Source of the DNA: Adineta vaga
Lineage: Eukaryota; Rotifera
NCBI GenBank assembly: GCA_021613535.1
Contig: CP075495.1
Coordinates: forward strand, 16,182,001-16,246,000
Direction of reading: 5' to 3'
Length of the DNA stretch: 64,000 nucleotides
The position numbers and the translations under genes were made by a program. This document shows, piece by piece, positions 32,684 through 45,334 of the stretch; positions within the stretch are counted from its first letter, which is position 1; each line of letters starts with the position of its first letter. Below the pieces are notes generated by a model. The model saw only the letters and a list, made by a program, of their open reading frames with translations. It made no database searches and was not told the origin of the DNA.

Positions 32684-35600
32684 TCAGTTTTTCTTTCTTT
32701 TGGATTGAGAAGCAGCTTGAGATGTTTTTCGTTTTCCATTTTCTTTTGCGACATTTTCAAATGGTTCAATACCTGTGAAATACAATGGACCTGAACAATA
32801 CATATTTTCAAGATTATAATATCTGTAACGTTATTTCCATATTCCAATTCATCTGGTTCTGTTGTTGCATTTTCTACCGAACGAAATACTGCACATTTAT
32901 TATAATTGACATAACAGCGATAGTCTTCTGAGTCAAGCAAAAACTCAGCGTTTTGATTCAAAAGTAATTGTGTGATGGTATGAAAGCCTGTGAAAAAATT
33001 CAATTAATTTTTATATTTATTACTATTTTATCATCATACCATCTTTTGTAAGATCAAAAAACGATTTAAATAATATCCACGTAATTCCAAATTCATTTAA
33101 AGCAGCAATAAATTCGAAACGTGATTGTTCATCATTTATTCGTGGTACATTTTTAGCGAAACCTTTCGTTGCTTTCACTGATTTTGACAACTTCCGAACG
33201 AAATAATCATCCTCAAGTAAAAGCTTTTTATTAATCATTAACTGAATGCTACGTTGGCGAGCTACAGCAGAGTAATGCCGAGTAGCAAGAGCAATATCAG
33301 ATGAAGATAAAATTATTGATGGATATTGTAAGATTGCTCGAACACAAGCTTTTACATCTGGTGGATGAACATTTGATGGTGTTGTTTCAGCTAATTTCAA
33401 AGAATTTTTTTTCGTAATTTTTTAACTGTTAGAATACCCGTTTCAGATTCAATTTGATTAATTGGCTGTATTGGTTGGCAATCTACTCTACGATTATGAT
33501 CACAATCTATAGAACAAAAAAAATTGTTGTTTGATTTAACATGACATGAAATGAAACTAATTTTAGATATTTCAACCTTTCGGCTGTACATCAGGTGTTT
33601 TATTGTTGTTGTCAATCAATTCTGTCGCTTGTATTTGTTCTACTTGAACCATATTCAAATCATTTTCGAAGAGATCTATAGATTAGCAAACAAAAAAGAA
33701 AAAAAAAACATCATGGCATACATACATATGTATACAAATACTGCTTAGATGGTTATAAGAAAGAATGGCTAGATCATGATCATTATTTGAAACAAAATCC
33801 TTATCGAATATACCTAGAAGTAGTAAGTAACTTACGGTATTTTCAAAAATTGTTTCAAATGCATCAGCTTACGTGTCATCATTGCATCATTCTTATTCAG
33901 CAAGATATTGTCTGTATTGTTTCTATCGACTAACTGATCTTCTTCACGAAATTCACTGTTAATCGTTACAGCAACAGGCATTTGTACAAATATATTTTGA
34001 TCAGTTGTATTAGCAATAACTCCAGGATTAAAATCAATTGTCCCATTAGATGCTTCTTCATTATTGAGATTCACTAAATATAAAATATTTTCTTGAGATT
34101 AATCATACAAAAGAAAATATATATTGAAACATATTCTAGATCAATTCAGAGATAAAGTTCTTCTATATTATTTATAAGATGAGTGAAAGTGTAATACCAT
34201 TGTACATACCTATTGATACTAGATCATATTTTGTACAATCATCACGATGTTCAACTCTGGTGGTTAACAACTGTTTAGCTTCAGGAAGAAGTTTACAATT
34301 ATTTGGCAGATTTGAACGAGTGAGTAAATTTTGATATTCTTCTGCACTAATCTTGTATTCTTCCAAGTGTTGAAGAAATTGATTTTTTTCTGATGATTTA
34401 TTAGGTATTGGATTTTTAAAAAACGAGTGAGTTTGTTGTGCACGTAGACGAGAAATGAAATATCCTGTGCTTAATATTTTTTGATCAACTAATTTGTTTA
34501 ATATATTGTTTAATAAATTGTTGTCCACATGATGAAAAGGAGCATTAGTTCTTTTCCCGTTTTCATTTGTTATTGGTTGTTTTAAATCAGAACGAAGAAA
34601 AAATTGATACGGCAACTGTAATATTCTTTTTTCTAATGATGGTTTTTCTGCAATTAATGTACGAAATTGAGTAGAAGGCACACTTGGTTGATTTACTGAA
34701 TGTTCTAAATTGAACAGATTTAACGTGTTCTTAAACAAGTAATTGTCAAATAAATTTGCCGTGATATGGCATGTTTCTAACGAAACGTAACTGACAATTT
34801 CACCATTACCGCTCTTATTAAAAACTAGATGTTTGTCAATGTAAAGTTTTGCTCTTGTAGCAAATGTTTGGTCGACAACTTGTGCAAATTGTAATTCTCC
34901 ATTTTTTTTCATTTCATATAAAATAAGCATTGCATCTAAAAGACGCTGCATATTCACACAAAGTCTGGGAAATATTTCTGCACTTTTTGAATAAAAAGAT
35001 TGAAGATGTGATTGTTGTCGATCTCTACATAATCGTTGTCCTTCTGCAATATAATGTTTTCCTTTGGTTGCATAGAATCGTTGTGGCTCATCATTTCCTA
35101 ATGGATCCACAAATGAGTACACGATCTTCCCTATGAAATGAATGACAACAAATATTTGCTGAATTGAAGGTAATAATTGATCTGATTTTTTTATCGAGTC
35201 GTACGATATTAAATTGTTTTCCACAAAGTGGTACAAAAAACGATTATCACAACCATCAGATATTTTATGTAAAGAATATCGAGCCAGAAGTAGATGGAAA
35301 GAACCACCAGTGCATGCACCTAACAATGATAAACGGGCATTTTCAATTGAAAATTCATACATGCCTGTGGTTTTGGAAGATTCTGAGAAGCCATCAAAGG
35401 CTTCACACAACAGGGAACGATTAGACACCGCAACCATTTGTCCTAAATCAAAACATATTAATAATTATATATCTCGGAATCTCAACTGAAGTTCTATTGA
35501 TTCAATGTTTTCATTTTACAATCTGACTTCCGTTACTGAAAATTTCATATATTTGACTCAGCCTTCGACTCTTCTCCCAAAAATTTTTATTTATTACTTC

Positions 35601-36380
35601 GATTCTTATTCCAACAAACTTTGATTGTCATATTAAGAAGTGAGTGATCTTGACTAAACTAAAAAATTATAATTAAGACTTGTTTATTTGGATAAACAAG
35701 ATATAAAACTCAACAAGCATAAAGCGAAAAAAAATTCAAGAGAAATTATCTTTATTTTATTTGTTCATAATTTATTAATATCAAATAACAGTGAAATCTA
35801 TCTCAAAATGTTTTATTTGAAAAGATCTTGAAAGTTAGATATATAAAAAACATGAATCCATCAAGTTCATGAAAACAACCATGTATTCAAATTTTTCACA
35901 AAAAAAAATTCATCAAGTTTCATTGAAAATGTTCAGTAATAATTTGCAGCCTGTAATAATTATCTAATGTTATACTTGCTTAATAGTAAATCATGAAGCA
36001 CTAATCTTATATCTCATCTGAATTATAGAACAGAATTACAATTGAAAAAAATGTTACTTAATATCTGTGTGAAATTCGTCTTATCTAATTGATTGGCACA
36101 AAAACTAATGCTTTATGGAAAAAAAACATCATCTTTACTATATTGATAAAAGCCCAACTTGTTCAAGTTAGCATCTGCTTCGTGCATGAGTAAGAATTTA
36201 TTTCCAGTAGATAATTCTTTATGTAAACCAGCACCAGTTATATCATAAATAATGGACTTTTTCTCGTCTTCAACATAAACTTCTGGAAAGAGATTTTCAC
36301 ATGTTTTGTAACAAGATTGAACAATATTTATTAGGCCACTTTTATCCGAACCCAAGCCAATTACAAAATCAACTTTTCTA
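32684..36380 (-). CDS. Multi-exon DUF3987-like P-loop NTPase gene of the large transposon
   Basis: Transcribed leftwards. The exon near 36379-36119 has a Walker A-like GLGSDKSGL, the phrase DITGAGLHKEL and an acidic Walker B-like FLLMHEAD. The exon 35442-34211 has FDGFSESSKTTG and LSLLGACTGG ... GCDNRFLYHF, resembling the DUF3987 order of P-loop, ATxEGL-like, DE and polypeptide-end RFL motifs. Further exons (34079-33836, about 33680-33600, 33400-33023, then from 33001) lead to a basic tail (GKRKTSQAASQSKRKK) and stop at 32684. Several joins are clean GT-AG, but others are unresolved and the first exon is unknown. DUF3987 proteins are primase/helicase-associated ATPases of mobile DNA. A role in transposon replication is inferred only. 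Confidence 0.5.
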
Positions 36381-37755
36381 CCTGAGTTTTATTAAAGGTA
36401 TTTTATTTATATAAAAGAAAGATCAAATAAAGATTATTCTGTTCTGTTCACAATAGTTCTTTTTTATTATAGAGATATTTATTTTCTAATTATGGTAACA
36501 GTTGCACTCATATGGTAGATGTCGATAGATTGTTATGACACAACAAAAGTACTATATTTTTATCGTTTGTAAAATGTGAAGGAATAAGGGTAAACAAAAC
36601 GGTATATGGTGAAATTTCAGCTGAACTTTGAATTTATGAATAGTAATCCGTCATGTTATCAGATTTATAATACAAAATAACATCTCATAGGATTTAACCA
36701 TCTGCAATTCATCGTACACTTTACACATAGCACGTATGAATCCTGTCTATTATTAATTACACATATATTTAACAATTAACTAGATCGTACGGTATAGCAA
36801 TGATATCATTTACATATCAAAATGAATTTCCATTTCCTTCTTACTCAACCCAACCCAATCCAAACCATGACTGAATATTGTAGTGTATCTATGGTATCGT
36901 TTATATATAATTATGTTGATCTTAAAAGAACATATTAATGTATTTTGCTATATAATGAGACAATTTTTTACGTTAAAATTATTAATTACACGATTAAAGT
37001 TGCTTCTTCAAACATTCATATTATAATTAATATTAAAGAAGAATGTTGAACATTTTGAATTTCCTAGAGATTTATATTGTGGGAAATTCATTTGAATTTC
37101 CCAGAAGTTTATCTTTTAATAATTTTTTTTGAATTTCCTGGAAATGGAAAATTTCCATGCTCTCAACAGCCATTCCAACACAAAACCAACACCTTCATCC
37201 TCACCGCTTCCGTTACATCAGAAGAACTGTTTATAAAGTTTAGTCCGTTGATTAACTGAACTTTGCATACTCTTCATAAAAATAAACACAATGATCTATT
37301 CAACAAGTCAGATAACATGGAAAAAAAACAAATATATGAAAATATCTATGTATAGTTTCGAACTTTAATGAATGTTCGTAAAATACAGCAGAAAGAGGTT
37401 TTCGCGAGAGAAACAAAAAAACATGATAGGAAGATGAAAATTCTCGAAACTGCTAAGTCGCATGTAGGCCAAGAATATATATGACGAAATAAGATAAAGT
37501 CATATGACAAAGAAATAAAAGAAAACATTCTTTCTACGCAGTTATCAAATACCAAAAAAAGACGAAATATTTATCCAGGAGAAGTCATATGATGGTAAGA
37601 GTAAAGCAAAAAATAAGGTAATACTGATGATAACCGAACGAGAGAAGATACAACATCATTATGAAATCATGAAAAGAAAACAAAAAACATTATTTCAAAC
37701 AATAAATAAGCTAATATTAAGAGTGAGAGACAATATGAAAAAGGTCGGAGTATGG
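36381..37755. other. Intergenic stretch, right end of large transposon and upstream region of protease gene
   Basis: Contains the inverted-repeat end of the large transposon (about 36864-36896). It is otherwise AT-rich sequence with no convincing ORF. Short inverted pairs around GAAATTC/GAATTTC occur near 37050-37150. Confidence 0.35.
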
Positions 37756-37981
37756 TATATAAATATACGTAAGTATCTACAATAAAAATTAATTCTCACA
37801 AAAGATTCTGCAAGGTAAGTGTGAATAATATGAATTATCGTCATATATTTCTTTAAGGACGTTTTATCAATGTTCGAATTAAATTATCATATCCCAATTC
37901 TTTACTCTTTACTCTTTTCTTTTGAGTAGATACACTGCAAGATTTATTCTTATAATCTATGTTTCAGATATTTCACATAAT
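37756..37981 (+). promoter_or_regulatory. Putative promoter and 5' UTR intron of the protease gene
   Basis: A TATATAAATA box lies near 37758. A short leader ending GCAAG|GTAAGT (about 37815) and an acceptor TTTCAG near 37968 define a likely 5' UTR intron before the ATG at 38006. The paralogue has the same layout (donor near 50454, acceptor TTTTAG near 50536, then ATG at 50547), which supports it. The transcription start is not shown. Confidence 0.35.
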
Positions 37982-38005
37982 TCAGTTATAAAATCAGAAG
38001 ACAAC

Positions 38006-41000
38006 ATGAAATATAGTAAAACCCCTGCAAGCGAAGAGCAAGCAGATTTCACTCCGAAACAAATCAAAGGCGAAGATCGACTAGGCACAAAGTAAATACA
38101 CTATTTACATATTTCAACAATCATTGAAAATATTTTCATGATTTAGATCAGTATGGTCGACCATATTCTCACATAATAAAATCAAAGTTATCATCACAGG
38201 CTTGATATTGATGTTTATTGTGAGTGGTGTACTGATACTTTTTGCTTCGTCACAATCACAATGGATTAAAAAAACATCATCTAAAAATGATCAAGGTAAG
38301 ATTAGAAATCTTTTTTCCTCATAAGTAATAACCCAATTCAATAAAAAGAATATCAACTTCTTCATCAATATATTTTCATAGGTGATGTACTCCCTCAACT
38401 ACGATCATATTCAACAAGACATGAAGTAAACAATTCATATGTTTATTATTTATCATCTTATAATCATTTTATATAGAAACATCGATCACCAGATACTCTT
38501 GGTCATATGAATGTTTACATCAACAAACATAATCATCGATCAAATCAACGAGTTCGCTTTCCTGTAGCTCGATATAATGATCGTCGTCACTTTCGTTTGT
38601 TTTCTTTTCACTCCTTTTCTCTTTCCTATAAGCAACTTTTATTTTTTAGCATTACGAGGTCCATTTCTTAATTTTATGCCATGGGTGCCAATATTTGCTG
38701 ATCGATTAACAAAACAAACAATTATTTATTCACCAACAGGAGGTAAGTATTCTTGTTTATTACTTAAATTATTTAACAATTCATTTATTATTTTGTTTAG
38801 TTTATATTCTTCCACCATTGGTCAATTCATATGGTCAACTATTTTCAGTTGCACAACTTATTGCTTCAGGTTATGCTAGTTTAGTTAGTAGTGGATCATC
38901 ACTCAATGGAAATATTGATATACTTCGTTATTTTCAATCACAACCTTGTATGTTTTCTTTTCTCTCTTCATCCACTGATTGATATGTTGTTTATGATAGT
39001 GTTGGGTCCAGGTATTCCAGTGATTAACCCTTTGACAGGTGGCTTTACTGGTGGCATTCATGGTAATTTTGGTTCATTTCCAAAAGCTAGACGCTATGAA
39101 GGACGATCAAAGATGGATTATTCACGTGAAAATGAAAATGAAGATGATGATGATGATTATCGTGGTCATGAACAACAAGAAAGTGAAGAATATAAAGATC
39201 GACCTGAATACAATTCATATCGAAACAATAGAAAACCATACAACACAAACAAATATACAAGTAAGACATACATACCACCTAGTCATTTGTTCTGACCTAT
39301 TTCATATTTCTATTCTTTCAATTGACACTGATTGACTTTATTTTGTTATAGGAAAAACAATACCATCGACAACCAAATCATCAACAACACTACCACCACC
39401 TCAATCATATTTAACCAAATGTGAACCAGAAAAGAAATCTCGTAAGTCAATTTGTTTCTTTACATATGAGATATCACAATTCTCATCATTCATAAAATTG
39501 ATCAAAATAATTCATTTACTTTTTTCCATTAATCATGGTGATGATAAAGTTAATTTTCTTTGGATTTGATATGGATAGACTTATATAATTGTATTTTTGT
39601 TTTCATCTTTAGTAACAAATGATCATAACGGACGAGCATTCAAAAAACACCATCTTCGTAGAAAAATGAGAACGATATCGAACTCAAAGAAATCTAATAC
39701 TCCTGGGCTTCTCAAGGGTGCTTATGTCATTCAATATCCAACTAACACTCCTGTCAAACAATGTTTTCAGTCAGTAACTAATTCTTTACAAAAAACACAC
39801 AGAATTAGTAAATCATCAGTTGGACTACGTACTGAAATCAAATCATCATTATTTACTGGCATTTCTATTCAAGTAGACGATAAAGATGCTATTGATGCAT
39901 TAGAAATGATTGAAGATGCTGTTGACGTTTTTCCTGTTACCATTATTAAACGTCCACGTCCTAAGAAGAAGTCTGCATTTGTTGATACATTAACAGAAGA
40001 ACAACTTAAAACATTGGTTCCTCATGATTTAACTGGTGTTGATGATATTCACAAACGATTCAAGAATTTTGGTGAGGGTGTTAAAGTGAGTATTTATCTT
40101 TTTTTGCTCTATTTTCTGGCATCCAACTGAGCTACACAAAATGATTTATTTTGTTTTATTGTAGATAGGTATTATTGATAGTGGTATTGATTATACACAT
40201 CCAGCACTTGGAGGTTGTTTTGGAGAAGATTGCAAAGTGGCATATGGCTATGGTAAGTGATTGAATTTGATTATTTATCGACATACTTAATATAGAGTAA
40301 CGGATTGTGTAGATTTGGTTGGTGATGCTTATAATGGTAGTAACACACCAGTAGAAGATGACGATCCTTTGGATAACTGTTCTGATGGTGCTCATGGTAT
40401 ATTTTCTCTTACATATTTCTCTTATTTAGTCTCATAATATATAATATATAGGAACACATGTTGCTGGTATTATTGGTGCAAATACGACTGGAATCGATGA
40501 TCCACTTTATACTCCAGCTGAGCATTTTATAGGTGTTGCTCCTCGAGCAAAACTTGGAGCATGTGAGTAATGTTTACTCTATATCCAATAGAATATTTAT
40601 ATTATTTTGTATCTATTTAAAAGATCGAATATTTGGATGTGAAGGTTATGTAACAAGTGGTAAGTATGAATAGTTATATATTGTTACTATTGAATCTGTT
40701 TATGTAATATAATTTGCAAATATATTTATTTCTAGATGTGGAGGCTAAAGCAATCTTTCGTGCTCAAGCTGATGGTATGGATATAAGTGAGTATTTTTGA
40801 TTATGTCTTCTATTCTTCTCTTTCAAATCTTAATATCAGAAACAAGACTGTCGAGGTAATATATCTTTAAGACAGTGACATTAATTAATATATCGTGCAA
40901 ATCTGTATTTAAATTTAGTCCTTCCTTTGAGATTATCCATTTTTCATTCAAGTAGAAAATCATATCAATCGAATATCTGATGATGAAAAAATATATGAAT

Positions 41001-44000
41001 GATTTGTGTAAAATAAATTCTGATGTCGTTATAGCATAACTTAGAGGAATAGTATTGTCTTCTATTCCACGAAATGAGTTATATAAATGATAAGCTGATC
41101 CAGAAGTTTTTCTTTCTGCTCAGAAATTGTGATGACTTTTTAGTTCAGGATCGAAAGTCTGAAATAAGTGTTGCTCTAAATATGAGTTAAATAAAGTAAA
41201 TGAATTTTTAACTGATTTAATCAGTGTAGTATTTAAACAAAAATTCTGACTTCTCTATGAAATCGCTCAGTTCTCTGCAAAAATTTCATACTGATTAATT
41301 TTTAACATAATTATTATGTATTTAGTAATAATATCAGTCGGAGGTAATGAGGCTTATCCAGGTGGTGTTGATGCAGTAGCTGTTCAATTAGTATCAGGAG
41401 CAGGAGGTGAGTTTTCGTTCTGTTATTCAGTTATATAATCTAACATTCATCGTAGTTTATATCACAATCTTGGCTGGGGACGAAGGAAATGAGGGTTTGT
41501 ATAGTACTAATAGTCTTGCAATTGTACCAGGTGCTATGGCCATTGGTTCGATCGATAATAAATATACAGCAGCATCTGTGATTATCACACCGGATGGTGA
41601 ACAAATTGGTTATTTACCTGGACATTATGGTGGATGGACATCGAATGTCACCGCAAGAATTGTTGTCCATGGTTAGCTATAACAATGTACATTATTTATA
41701 TTCTGACTTTAAGTTTTTCTTTAGATCCAAATCGAGGACTAAATGATGGTTGTAATGGTATAAATAACCCAACTGCAGTCATAGGTGCTGTGGTTCTATT
41801 TTCTTTCAAATCTCAGGATACATGTGGCTCTGCTTTTCGATGTAATGCGGCAGCAGCAGCTGAGGCAATAGGCTGTCTGGTTTATAATGTTGGTCCTATT
41901 TCAGGTCGTATTTCATCCATTCTTTTCTTTTGTTAATTAATTATTTTATTGTAGGTTCAGATGTGATTCCAAGTGGAAGTATCAGTTTAACCGATGGTTT
42001 AAGCATTGTTGCAACTGTAGCTGAGAATAGTGATGCTCTTTATGCTTTCACGGACATGTCTACTGTGATTTCGGTGGTAAGAATATTGAATAAAAAGTTA
42101 TAGAAAATGTTTCTCTTTCATGATAGAAACATATGAGAAACAACAAGTAGCGTAGATAAATCGAAAAATGATGAAGTATATTAAAGACTTATTCTCTGTG
42201 AATACATCTGTTTTGGGTATATTTCAGTTTTACTAGTACCTACAAAAGAAGTATGCAAAACTTAACCTGATATTTCGTGGATATGAACATGCCCATCGAC
42301 GTGCACGTATCCAAGATTGGTTTCAAGCTGAGAATTAAGTTTGACTTTTGTCAAAAGAGATAGACACATGACATCATCTAGAATGCTAACTCGTTAGGCA
42401 TTTTTAATCTCGTATATTGAATTCAAGGTCAACTATAGAAGGTTGAATTGCTTAAATTAGGAATAAATATAATTCTTGAACTTACATATAGAATCGCATC
42501 GTTTATGTTTGATGCTCATCTAACTATGCAAGTGTAGTTGAGAAAGAAAGACAAATTAGAAATTATATAGACAAACATATAATAATTAGAATTTTCAGCT
42601 TTCCTTACTTCTTTTTTGTAGTTAAATTGATTCAAATGACACTAAAATAATCATCTGACGTTAGATAGTTGACTTGTATATCAAAGCCATTAACAACTGC
42701 TAATCTTTGAATAAATCTGTCAGCTATTAATTATAAATATTCTCCAGTCAAGGAAATTCTGATAATGTGAACTTGCAAACATTTGTTTCTCTGTATGTTT
42801 AGGACACAGCTTTAACACCTTCTTTCTCTACATCACTTGGTCCTACTGGTGATTTAAATTTCTATCCAGGTATAAGTGCCATCGGTGGATATGTGTACTC
42901 AACAGTTTCTTCCTATGTTGCTACGATGAGCAAACTGTCAGCAGCATATAATACAGTTTCTGGTACAAGTATGGCTAGTCCTTATATGGCTGGGTAAGTC
43001 TCATTATGTATGTTAATAGAAAATTTCCATCAAATAATCAATCACATACTGATAATAGTTGGATTTTAATTACTAAAATGATCATAAACAATTATTTTGA
43101 TTTTTGATTCATTTAGATTTCGATAATTAATATAACTTGTTTTTTGTTTCTACTTGAAGAATATTAGCACTATTCTTATCCAACATTGATAATCCTCCTC
43201 CATACACAGTTAACGGTACTGCATCAAATGGTAAATGTCGTCCGAAGTTCTCTCTTGTCAAAGATATATTTCAATCAACTGCTCATATGGTCAATATATA
43301 CAATTCTTCACTTCTTGCTAGTGCTATTCAACAAGGAGCTGGACTAGTACAAGCTAACAAAGGTATCACTACTACAACTCTCGTCTCTCCAAGTACACTC
43401 TCACTAAATGATACAGTGAGAAAACACTCATCATACAAAGTTACCGTAACAAATATTGGAAATACAAAAGCTATGTATAAAGTGAATCATGTTGGAGCAG
43501 CACTTGCTACCGGATTAGCAGTATCAGGTATCGAAACACTTCTTGTTGAAACCATCTATTCTGAAGATTTCGCTGTAAGTTGCAAATTAGCAATTCATCT
43601 AAATTAACCAGAGAATCCAGGAAATAAACGATAAAGATGAATTTTGGATAGTAAAAGAAAGGGAAATATATTCGTTTATTTACTAATTTTAAAGATACTT
43701 TTCTTATATATTTTACTCATATAAAATCTTTTTGTTATTGTAACATATTCCAGAAAGTAATTATTTACCCATCTAAATTTGAACTTCAACCTGGAGATAC
43801 ACAAAAAATAACACTTGGATTCCATGAACCTTCGAAAGCTGATCGAAATCTTCTTCCAGTATATTCTGGTTATATTAATGTTCAAAACACAAACGATAAT
43901 GAAACGACTCATGTTTCATGTAAATCCTTTAGCTTGATCATTTGATTTCAATATTACTTTATCTTTATCTTTATTTGATTTGTGTTGAATAGATGCTGGT

Positions 44001-45097
44001 ATAGTAGGTGATTATAGTAAACTACCGATTACTTTTCAAAATTCGGCTGACGGATATATCACAGGAATCCAAGATGTGAATGGAACTTATGTGACTGATG
44101 AACCAATTTCAACATTAAATTGTACTGAAAGGTGTTTTATCATTGTGGTACTGGCATATCCAACACGACTTCTTAAAGTAGAAGCTATTTCAACAGCAGA
44201 TGATACAAAGTAACACTCATTTGGCTGTTAACTCTTTTAGTTATTCCCAAAGATAGGAAGTTTTTCTTAGTACACTTTCACTTTTTCGAAAGTAATTGTT
44301 CTTCATTACTCCTAGAGTTTCTCAACTACTTATTCTCATCAGAAAAAAATATAGTTATAAACTTTCAGGAGTCCTATGAATAGTTGCTGAATCTCTTTAT
44401 TAACAAATAATAAATTAGTTGCATTTTCTAAAGAATAAATAAACTTTAGTAGTTATAAATTTGATTAATTTAATACTGACTATTGATGATCAGCTGATTT
44501 CATTAGAAATAGAATAGGAAAATGTGAAAAAGTGATGAGAATATTTCCATTATTCATTGATACTCTTCCCTAGATCTCTTCGATAATTAGAATAGAGTGA
44601 CGTACTTGCAAGAGAAAAAAAGTCACATTCTTCAACATTCAAATGGCCCCAAATTATTGAGAGCAGCTTAAAATAAACACAGATGTCCGAATAAATTTTC
44701 TGCTCACTCTCTGCATCTAGAATTTGTTTTCGGTATATAAACTTGTATGTTTATAAATGGATGTAGTTCTCGAAAAATTATTTCTTTATTTTCCAGTCAT
44801 GGTGTGCTATATAGTGCGGAAGATTATTATTTCGACATACCTGGCGACCTAATCGGTTATCATTATGCTGAAGACTTGCCAAGAAATTTGCCAACTTCCT
44901 TCCCTTATTATGTAATGACCTGGTATGGTGAAACTGGTAAAATATCAATGACAGAAGAACAACCAGATGGTCCAGTTACTAAACTTCCTGACGATCAATA
45001 CAGGATTCAGTTTTCAGTCCTTCAACATTTTGGTGATCCAGCAAATCCAAGTGACTATGCGGTTTATCACTCACCACCGTTCAATCTTGTTCAGTAA
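38006..45097 (+). CDS. Membrane-anchored subtilisin-like serine protease (S8), 23 exons
   Basis: Twenty-three exons joined by GT-AG introns keep one frame (1,239 residues). Order: cytoplasmic N-terminus, a type II transmembrane segment (about residues 43-64), a module with RGPFLNFMPW and GPGIPVINPLTGGFTGG, an acidic and Thr/Pro linker, an I9-type propeptide (GAYVIQYP...), then the S8 domain with catalytic Asp492 (IIDSGIDYTHP), His547 (GTHVAGI) and Ser866 (SGTSMASPYMAG). A PA-like insert (FKSQDTCGSAFRCNAAAAAE) and a C-terminal beta domain follow. The oxyanion-hole position normally Asn in AGNEG reads Asp646 (LAGDEGNEG), as in proprotein convertase PC2. It probably acts at the cell surface or in the secretory route. 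Two introns are long (539 and 726 bp). The first eight exons match the gene at 50547 in order and phase. Confidence 0.85.
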
Positions 45098-45334
45098 CTA
45101 AACATAAACATTAATCATTACTTCATTTCTTTTAAGATTTCTTTTCGTAACGACTCTTTCATCTTTCGTCCTTTTCTATTTATTATTGATATAATCATGG
45201 AATTCAACTAATCATACAGAAATAAAACAAAAAAGTTTGATCGTATCGAAGTTGTGAATATAACGGGTGCGTCAGAATAGATGGCGGTCTCAGTATTTTC
45301 TTTACTGACATCTCGCTCATTTCTCTCCCGAGTA
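45098..45334. other. Short spacer downstream of the protease gene
   Basis: No gene is visible. The sequence ends at the TA target of the non-coding TIR element. Confidence 0.3.

Larger units (their letters stand above)
26921..36896 (-). mobile_element. Large putative DNA transposon bounded by matching inverted repeats
   Basis: Left inward sequence ATATTCAGTCATGGGTTGAG then TTGGGTTGGG, and right inward (reverse complement, 36896 leftwards) ATATTCAGTCATGGTTTGGA then TTGGGTTGGG, match over about 33 bp. Inside are two minus-strand multi-exon genes: a DUF3987-like P-loop protein (36380-32684) and a KDZ-like transposase relic (29169-27385). A hAT element with its own target duplication is nested between them. 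Without the hAT the element would be about 6.8 kb. The target duplication of the large element is not clear, so unity of the element is an inference. Confidence 0.5.

Noticed and set aside
34930-35489. Plus-strand ORFs of 68-91 codons
   Set aside because: They are antisense shadows of the long minus-strand exon with DUF3987-like motifs.
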